Origin: Luscinia megarhynchos
Taxonomy: Eukaryota; Chordata; Aves; Passeriformes; Turdidae
Direction of reading: 5' to 3'
Length of the DNA stretch: 64,000 nt
NCBI GenBank assembly: GCA_034336665.1
Contig: CM067570.1
Coordinates: 19,110,502-19,174,501 of the forward strand
The first letter of the stretch is position 1, and the number at the start of each line of letters is the position of its first letter. The translations under genes were made by a program, and so were the position numbers. The notes below the pieces were generated by a model that did no database searches, was not told the origin of the DNA, and saw nothing but the letters and a program-made list of their open reading frames with translations. Shown one piece after another: positions 56,701 through 64,000 of the stretch.

Positions 56701-59700
56701 AGCTATCAAGAATGTCCTCATTCAGCAGCACTTCAATCTGAAAAATTTTTCTGTTGCCCTACATTGATTGCTTTGCAGTATTAAAAGGAAAATGCTGGAT
56801 ATTTAACGGTTTGTACATCAAGTGATTTTTGCTAAATCAATGCCATATTGGTGGAATAATTAATAATTAATTTAGTAATTTAAAACTATTTCTAAGCATC
56901 TTTTGAATGTTACTTTTTTGGTCAGTATGGGATGTTGCTGGTGTGATGGTAAGGTTCTGTAATGGGTCACAACTGCAGTACAACAGAGAAAGGCTATGAC
57001 TGTGATTAGTCATTTTCTGAAGAATCTTCCTGGTAATTAATGGATGTAAACTTGAGCTGGTAAGTTAAATATTGTTAGATACATTTGTGATACATGTGTG
57101 AGAAAAGACTTAACCCTTGGCGAAGCTATTCCACCATTTCCTTTTCTCTTTTCCCAGCACCAGTGATTTCTCTTAACTGAGATACTGTTACAGAATTATA
57201 GAATCTTTTAGGTTGGTCATTGACTCCAACAGTAAACCTAGTACTGCCAAGTGCACCTCCTGGATATGTCTGGTTCTTTTCAGTGTTTTTACAACATTTC
57301 CCCCTCACTACTTTATATATGAGGGGTTGAGCATACTGTAAAGTGGACAGAAAAGAAATAATAAAATTTGTCATTGGAATTTTTCCCCCTCATATTCTCA
57401 GTGACTTTCTTTTGCATTTCTTTGGGCTTGTATCTTGTGTTTAGTTCAAGTTATCTCTTACAGTGCTGGAAATAGTGCACCAGCCTATGCTGGTGAGATA
57501 AATTAAGAAGAATATTGTTTGTGCAGCTGCTGTAAACAATAGGTTGTTTAGTATTTCAATGAGACAAAATTTACAAATCCAGCCAATGGATAGGTGGAGA
57601 AAGCATGTTTGAGAGGTGCAAGGAAAACATGGAGCAGGACTTGTGTGTGCTACAGCATGTTTAATTTGCATTGCTTACAGATTCTAGTTGTCTTTTGAAC
57701 AGCTGACAGGTGCTTAAAATGTACAGTTCACTAAGGGATTTGTGGACAAACTGTTTTAATGAAACAGTTCTCCTGGATTGATACCAACTTTGTGTTACTA
57801 ACTCAGCTTACTTCTCTCATACATAGTGTGAAAGAATGAGGGGTAGAAATAGAGATGCTGATGATGAAACTGGCTCCGTAAAGAGATTTATGTTCTTAGA
57901 GAATTTTTTCCTCTCTATCAGCACTTTCCTTCTAATGAACTTTGTATGGGAGAAAAGGACTTTATTTATAGCCCCAAGGAAAAAGTTTTGGTAATCATTT
58001 GTCCTTTGAAAATCTCTAAATGACTTTGCATTAACCCTGGCTTGTAGAGTACTCTAAATAAGAGGCAATGCCAGTGTCCATTTGAAGTACTTTGGATTTG
58101 TCTAATCTGTACTGGGATAGATGTAATTGTTGGTCCTTTGTGCAGCAGATTCAGTCAGAGATGCTAACCCTGTTTTTGGACAGGCCACTGTGTAAAGAGT
58201 AATTGCAGGGGTCCTTCGGTGCATTTGAATGGAGCAATCCCCAAGGCTGCTCATCAGATGCAATATTTTTTTATCTTCTGTTCTTCTTTCTGACATGGGT
58301 ACTGGAAGTTGTTTTGCTTGGATGGTGAATCCAGGACCAATTCTCTTTCCCTTCTGATCTTTCCAGAAGTCCCTTTTATGAAAAGGAAACAAAGAAATTT
58401 GTTTGGCAGATGTAGAGAATGAACTTCTATGATTCCAGTGGGAGGGAAAGAACCCCCCCTCCTTGGTTTCTTATCCTCCTTTTCTAGGAACCTTCTCCTG
58501 CCCTAGTCTTGGACAGGCTGTATAAACCCTTTCTCTGTCCCAAATTCAGAGTGGAAATTCTTCGCTCTGCTCTTTGCAGACTCAACATGCCAGTGTAGGT
58601 TTTGATCACCAGATTTTTTCTTGAATGCTGTAAGGTACCTTGCTCACTGGGGGTTTGTCAAATTCAAAGTAGAATTCAGGTGTTTGTGGTAGGAGTTGTA
58701 TTGTTTGGGTTTTTTTATACTTAAAAGTATTGGAGGAGCCATAGCTGTGATGGTTTTACTAATGTGCTACTTTCCAGAGTTTGTGATACTGTTCAAAGTT
58801 TAAGTGACTCTTGCTAAGTGGGATCTGTGTTGGTCAGCCCATGATGAAAAAACACCCTCAGGTACCATGAACCATTTTAGTTTTCTGCAGTTTTCTCTGT
58901 GTGTGCCTGACCCCAGCATTACAGTACATCCTGATTGTTATTTTTGCATTCTTTTGTAACTTTATTAATAAAATGAAAAAAATTACTTTGTTTTCTCCTT
59001 CTGTTTTGTTGTTTTCTTTTTTAAATCTAGATGAAGAGAACAGTTTACATGTCGTGGTGAATTGTGGGGAAGCACTACTGAAGAATAATACTTACTGGCC
59101 CCTAGTTAGTGATTTTATAAACATACTTTCACACCAAAGTGTGGCAAAGAAATTTTTGGAAGATCACGGTCTATTGGTAACATGGATGAATTTTGTATCA
59201 TTTTTTCAAGGTATGTGGCTTTTATAGTCAGTACTAATACATGAGTGTTAAGGCAGTTAATATTCACAGTAGAAAGATCCCTCCAGTGCTGTATGTGAAT
59301 ATTTAGTCTGTTAGTATTGCCCCAAGATTGTATTTCTTGAAGAGAACAGTATATTCTAGAAAACAGATTACAAAAATTATTTAATTGCTCTTTTTCTTGT
59401 GTGAAGTAGTTGAAGAGCAGTCACATCACACTTAGTCAACTGAGATCCGTGGTGTAAGAATTCTGAGGCTGTACTTAAAGTACAGATCACAACTGTAAAA
59501 CAAACTGTTTTACTGGTGAAGTTCTAAATTTAAATATATGGGGAATTATTCTGATAAATCTGGATATTTTTCTAAGTGTTGCTTTTAAGAAATTTTTTAA
59601 AATTATATTAAAAAATATTTTAGGATGGTGTATCTCAGTACTGATAAATGTTTAGTTTAGGAAGAGGACCAGCACTGAGATGTTTTGATTGACTGAGTGA

Positions 59701-62700
59701 CATTCAAAGTAGAAGTTAATGTCCCCTGAAAAGCAAGGACTGCAGTTATTAGCCAGTCTTTAATCTCTTCTGGTATATTTCTATTCAAACTCTGTTTTAT
59801 CAAATATTTTGCCACTAGATAAAATAGATTCTTACACTTTGTGGAGTTGTTTTTAGGGGTGTGTAAATGCATAATATTAAAAATACTGCATCTCATTTAG
59901 CCTTGGTTAAATCTTGGGTTGTATAATTCTGTTTAAATCTTTGAAGGTATGAATTTAAATAAACGAGAATTAAATGAGCATGTGGAGTTTGAATCACAGA
60001 CATACTACGCTGCCTTTGCTGCTGAGCTGGAAGCCTGTGCCCAGCCGATGTGGGGTCTGCTGTCACACTGCAAAGTTAGGGTAAGGCTAGCATTTCCCTG
60101 TCATGATTCTTGGTTTTATTCTTGACTTATCCTAGGATTCTCAAACCTGAAAGGGCTGTCTTTGGTGTTTGAAAAGACTTTGGTTTGGCTGTCTTTGTCT
60201 ATTTAAATAACATAAAACTCCAGTCAGCTCATACACTGTGTATAGTGAGTGTAGAATTTATGCTTGTGCATAATTTGTTGTCTCCAGTACTGGGACAAGA
60301 AGTTCAGTATGTGTGCAATTATTTCATATGAACTGTACATAAGGAATAACTTCTAATCTAATGAGGAACTTGATAAATGTCTCTGAGTCATTCTTCCTTT
60401 ATTCAGTGGAAGATACAGAAGTCATCCTAATGTGTTTCTAATGTTGTCTGTGTCTGTGAATAGACACTTCATTATGATGGAAAATGGAGTAATTTATGGG
60501 TTTGTGTGGTTCTCCTATCAATTTGAGATGAAAACCTCTTAGGTTCTGGCATCACATGGTCTCCAACCTACAGCAAAGACTTATTGCTATTTGCTAGACT
60601 GTAAATTATATTAAGTTCCAGCAAAAATAGAATCCGTCAGCTTTTAGTAATACTTAACATATGAAAATGCTTTTTACTATTTTTCTGTGAAATAAATACT
60701 TACATTGGAAATTAGCTCATTAAGATATGTAGTAGTATCAGTGAGACAGTACTGCCTGGATTGAATTGCACACTGAAAAACTGTGCAAGCAGTCCATGTG
60801 ATTTTTAGAACAGTTTGAATCAGGCAGTTGCAAAAGCCTTTCTGTGATATAAATTACACTGATACAGTATGAATTTGTCAATTTATGAGTCTGCATTGGT
60901 TTTTGAAGACTGAATTACAGCTTCTGGCTCTTTGAAGTGTTCCTTTCATTTTTGCTTAGGGATGGGATATTCTTTGTTTTAAGGCCATGCTCCTCTACCA
61001 GTTGTCTTATCGATCATGTCTTCAGCCACATGTTTGAGTCTTTTGGTCATTCTCAATAAATCTAAAAGTGCTAAAGAAAGTTCATAGCTTAATTGTTGTA
61101 CTTAGGGAAACCTGGTGGGTTGGAAGAGATTCCTGCTCATGTCTCACAGGATAGGGAAAGCCAGCAGAGCTTGGCCCTCACAGAGTGTGGAGCAACAGGA
61201 GGGGATCACGGCTGTTGTATTTCCTAATGAGAAAAGGTGCCTGACTGAGGTAGTCACCACTTGTGCAACTTTTGGCCAGCCTGAGCACTGCTGCCTTTTG
61301 CATGAAAAGTGTCATTGGATATCCTGAGAGTGTGAGGCAAGTCTGGAGTCTGTGTTTAGGGGGAAGGGAAGATTAAAGGAAAAATCTGTTAAGAAAAGAG
61401 GCTTTGCAAGTTCTGCTGATCACAGAGCAATTTGGTTTAGCTTCTGTTCTACCTTTCCTTCTTGCACATGACTGCCTCTCTCCTGGAGGGCAATGTACAG
61501 CTCTAGTCCTGAAACATGATTTAACCTGAAATATAGTTTAGTTTTATGGCCTTGTCACAGAGTTATATCATACAATCATAACAAGGTTTGCTTACTGTTT
61601 AAATCTATGCGGTGATGTGCTATGGTATCACTTAGGGTGTTTTGAGTTAGCCAACTGTAAGGACCTTTTTAGTAGATAGAACTTGTAGGCCATTAGCTAT
61701 TCCTTTCGGTCGCATGGAAAGACTTTATTTTATGCTTACAGCTCTAAATTATGGGTAAAAGTAAATTAATAAATTAAACAGCAGTAGGCACTGGAACCAC
61801 CTAGAGAGTGAGTTCTGTGAGGAACAGCTGAGGGAGCTGAGGTTGTTTAGCCTGGAAAAGAGAAGGCTCAGGGGTGGCCTTATCATTCTCTGTAGCTCCC
61901 TGAAAGGAGGGTGTAGCCAGGTGGGAGTTTGCCTCTTCTCACAGGTAATCAGCAACAGAGCAAGAGAAAATGGCATCAAGCCGCAGCAGGGGAGGTTCAG
62001 GTTGGACAACAGGAAGAATTTCTTCATGGGAAGGGTGGTTAAGCATTGGAGTGGGCCACCCAGGGAAGTAGCTGAGTTCCAATCCAAGTATTCAAGAAAT
62101 GACTGGACCTGACACTTAGTGCCGTAGTTTAGTTGACAATGTGTTATTCAGCCAGTGATCTTGGAGGTCTTTTCCACCCTCAGTATTTCTGTGTACTATA
62201 AAAATATTCTTGAAATCATTGTATTTGTGCGTAGTAGGAAAACAATGGTACTTAAAACTGTTTTGGCTCATATAAGTGTGCTGGTTTCTCTTAACTGCAG
62301 GAAACACAAGAATACACACGCAATGTTGTCAGATATTGCCTTGAAGCGCTTCAGGACTGGTTTGATGCTATCAACTTTGTAGATGAGGTAAATATCCTTA
62401 TTGAATTTAAGCAAAGTACTGTGAAAATCTGATTAAGTTTCGAAGGTGGTACACTCTCTACACCTAGCTCCCTCTCCTTAATTTAACTGACTATTCAAGC
62501 AAGTGAGCAAAAAAGGATTGCCTTGCTGAAATTAGTTTGTAGGTAATACTTCCAATGTTATGTCCTAGGATCCTTTTTTTCCCCATAGAGTCTTGGTGAT
62601 TTAGATTTGTGGGTGCAGGCTTAAGCTGTGAGTTTTAAAAGCAGTGGCTATGGATACACTGCTGTTGTGCTGTATGAAGAGCCAAATAAAGCAGGGGCAA

Positions 62701-63870
62701 AACAGAAGTCCTCTCCTGCTTTGGCAGCTGGGAAGCAGCTTTGCCACTTGGCAAACGATACTTAGTCAACTCAGAGTGCCATTAGCTTCTGGGGGTCTCT
62801 GTAAGAGAGAAACTACAACTGCCTGAGGAAAACTTCTGAATAATCAGAAAGACAGGGGAGTGAAGTACTGCTAGGTTAGTGGAAAGTAAGGCTATCAAAT
62901 GAAGACATACAAGATACTGTCCTTGATGGTTATGCCAAAGATATTTGTATTTTTGGTTTTTTTCAATATATTATATTAAATACCTTTATTTTACTTACAG
63001 CCAGCACCCAACCAAGTTACTTTTCATTTGCCACTGCACCGTTACTTTGCCATGTTTTTAAGTAAGGTAAGCACATGCTATAGTTTCACTGAAGATGGGA
63101 ATTCCCTGTTGGATGTAGTCATATCCAAGTCAACATGCTTGCTTTTGTTTCTAGGCTGTTAAATGCCAAGAACTAGATCTGGATACTATCCTGCCAGATC
63201 AGGAGATGCTGATGAAACTAATGATTCACCCACTTCAGATTCAGGTATGGGCAGACTTCTGACTTAACAATAGGAAGTATGTCTTAATTGTGGAATATAA
63301 AAATAAGCCATATGTGACAGTAGTAACTAGAATACAAAGAGTAGTTATGGTAACGTCTTTTTTTCTTTCCTTCCTATTTCCAAAATTTAAAAATTGGCAT
63401 TAGTTATCACACTCTGAGAAGCACATAGTAATAGTATTCACTATAGGTCTTCCAAAATGGTAGGAAGGACCAATCCTTTGAAAACAAAATTGTAATGTGG
63501 TCAGAATGAAGGGCAGGTTGACAAGAAACCCAAATCTGAAAATTCTGTATTTTAAATTTGAGAGTGAATTCTTTTTATGTTCCCTGAACAGGCAAGTCTA
63601 TCTGAGATTCACAGCAATATGTGGGTTAGAAATGGTCTACAAATTAAAGGACAGGCCATGACTTACGTGCAGTCTCATTTCTGCAATTCAATGATTGATC
63701 CTGACATTTATCTGCTGCAAGTAAGTTATGTTTTCTGAGAAGTCAAGCCGATATTGTTTACCTACAAACAGCTGAATAGAATTAATTTAATAAAATTAAT
63801 TTACTCTCTTTCTACAGGTCTGTGCCTCTAGACTGGACCCAGATTATTTTATTTCATCTGTTTTTGAAAG
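29131..63870 (+). CDS. UBR3: UBR3 E3 ubiquitin ligase, N-terminal part
   Basis: Fifteen coding exons: 29131-29576, 42290-42429, 42847-43005, 44007-44150, 44773-44822, 46541-46607, 50303-50433, 55584-55812, 59031-59210, 59947-60080, 62301-62387, 63001-63066, 63155-63244, 63592-63720 and 63818-63870. All junctions are GT-AG and all phases agree, giving 701 residues; the gene leaves the right edge in mid-codon. Human UBR3 has about 1,888 aa, so the RING part lies outside. The UBR-type zinc finger spans residues 100-154 with Cys/His ligands including C100, C103, C112, C115, H121, H124, C137, C139, C151 and H154; exon 1 supplies all but the last two. Downstream sequence (for example [44 protein letters not shown]) is close to human UBR3. 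UBR family members recognise degrons with UBE2A/B. The ATG has a good Kozak context and an Ala/Gly-rich N-terminus. Confidence 0.97.
29577..42289 (+). other. UBR3 intron 1, 12.7 kb, nothing coding recognised
   Basis: The donor GG/GTGAGC and acceptor TTTTCTAG/G bound the longest intron in the window. I saw no exon of UBR3 or another gene, no transfer RNA and no recognisable LINE or LTR. A hydrophobic open frame at 30560-30868 lies in a T-rich stretch and is not credible as a gene. A palindrome cluster is noted separately at 34227-34271. Confidence 0.55.
34227..34271. repeat. Cluster of three overlapping palindromes
   Basis: GAAGCATATATATGCTTC (34227-34244) and CTTCATATATATGAAG (34241-34256) are perfect palindromes sharing four bases. 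They are followed by AGCAGCA-TAT-TGCTGCT (34255-34271), a 7-bp stem with a 3-base loop. Confidence 0.9.
44823..46540 (+). other. UBR3 intron 5, nothing recognised
   Basis: Ordinary AT-rich intron. The same holds for introns 2 (42430-42846), 3 (43006-44006) and 4 (44151-44772). Confidence 0.5.
46608..50302 (+). other. UBR3 intron 6
   Basis: AT-rich intron whose only notable structure is the long imperfect inverted repeat at 47993-48124, listed separately. No exon or known repeat family was recognised. Confidence 0.5.
47993..48124. repeat. Long imperfect inverted repeat (hairpin)
   Basis: The left arm (47993-48036) and right arm (48079-48124) are reverse complements over about 44 bp. AGGGAGTCTGC at the base and ATCTGTTTTTATT at the loop end match perfectly. 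The middle has mismatches, several of which would be G:U pairs in RNA, and a two-base bulge. The 42-base loop contains a small second hairpin, TCTGAA-GTT-TTCAGA. It could be a degraded inverted-repeat transposon or a folded RNA. Confidence 0.85.
50434..55583 (+). other. UBR3 intron 7
   Basis: A 5.2-kb intron. The stretch 50840-51560 is less AT-rich than its surroundings and may be an old repeat, but I cannot assign a family. A coding-like relic lies at 52819-53075 and is listed separately. Confidence 0.45.
52819..53075 (+). pseudogene. Possible decayed coding sequence, unidentified
   Basis: Two adjacent frames each run 43 codons and are offset by one base: 52819-52950 (contains [20 protein letters not shown]) and 52944-53075 (contains [20 protein letters not shown]). 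Together they read like a Lys/Glu-rich helical protein with one frameshift. I do not recognise the protein. Purine-rich sequence alone can produce such translations, so this is weak. Confidence 0.25.
55983..56008. repeat. (TA)n microsatellite
   Basis: An uninterrupted run of about 12 TA/AT dinucleotides just downstream of UBR3 exon 8. Confidence 0.9.
57188..57275 (-). mobile_element. CR1 LINE 3'-end fragment, antisense to UBR3
   Basis: ACAGAATTATAGAATCTTTT, then GGTTGG, ACTCCAACAGTAAACCTAG and CACTGCCAAGTGCACC-like sequence match the reverse complement of the CR1 3' terminus. It is short and diverged; the right end is uncertain. Confidence 0.75.
60081..62300 (+). other. UBR3 intron 10
   Basis: The first 1.7 kb show nothing recognisable; the last part is occupied by a CR1 element (listed separately) ending about 100 bp before exon 11. 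Intron 9 (59211-59946) and introns 11-14 hold nothing recognisable. Confidence 0.5.
61812..62200 (+). mobile_element. CR1 LINE 3' fragment, sense to UBR3
   Basis: About 390 bp with the typical CR1 3' region in order: GCTGAGG.TTGTTTAGCCTGGA, AGAGAAGGCTCAGGGGTGGC, CTCCCTGAAAGGAGG, GGGGAGGTTCAGGTTGGA, AATTTCTTCATGGGAAGGGT, GCATTGGAGTGGGCCACCCA, and a terminal GTGATCTTGGAGGTCTTTTC. The open reading frame of the LINE is absent, as expected for a 5'-truncated copy. This family is the main avian LINE and supports the host assignment. Confidence 0.93.
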
Positions 63871-64000
63871 GTAGGACTAAAAGATGAATGCTCTTGTTGA
63901 ATGTTGTGCTAGCTGTCATGCTAATTTATAGTGTATAATAGAAAAATTGCATATCTGGTACATATCTTCAGTGTTACGACTCTGCCTAGCCAAAACTAAC

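Larger units (their letters stand above)
55813..59030 (+). other. UBR3 intron 8
   Basis: Contains a (TA)n microsatellite and a CR1 fragment, both listed separately; nothing else was recognised. Confidence 0.5.

Overview
The window is vertebrate nuclear DNA, almost certainly from a bird. Genes are split by GT-AG introns and their promoters lie in CpG islands. There are CR1 LINE 3' ends, and a solo LTR of a type I recognise from neoavian genomes. The genes are readable as orthologs of a conserved block, in the order CFAP210 (-), PHOSPHO2 (+), KLHL23 (+), SSB (+), METTL5 (-), UBR3 (+). This matches human 2q31.1, which I expect to correspond to chicken chromosome 7. The species cannot be named from this window.

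Layout: 1-2080 holds the 5' part of CFAP210 on the minus strand, four coding exons running off the left edge. 2035-2700 is a GC-rich divergent promoter containing a 15-unit minisatellite. PHOSPHO2 is a single coding exon at 3245-3970. 4523-8130 is intergenic and carries a 594-bp solo LTR (minus strand). KLHL23 occupies 8625-12211 in three coding exons. SSB (La protein) has its CpG-island promoter near 15.0-15.6 kb and ten coding introns or boundaries across 18359-23616. METTL5 (27512-23684, minus) runs tail-to-tail into SSB, and its last coding exon lies inside the SSB 3' UTR. UBR3 starts at 29131 and fills the rest of the window with 15 coding exons (about 701 residues of a protein close to 1,900 aa) and a 12.7-kb first intron; it runs off the right edge.

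The neighbours do unrelated housekeeping jobs: cilium structure, a phosphatase, a CUL3 adaptor, RNA 3'-end binding, 18S rRNA methylation and ubiquitin ligation. The block is conserved synteny, not an operon-like pathway. Exon boundaries were set by hand from splice sites, checked by codon-phase arithmetic and by resemblance to the human proteins as I remember them; no alignment was run.

I do not see a new multi-gene system. The points most worth a second look are: an apparent one-base insertion that breaks METTL5 in this assembly; the G-rich minisatellite and a consensus RFX X-box just upstream of CFAP210; the SSB/METTL5 antisense overlap; a long imperfect hairpin in UBR3 intron 6; and a cluster of palindromes in UBR3 intron 1.
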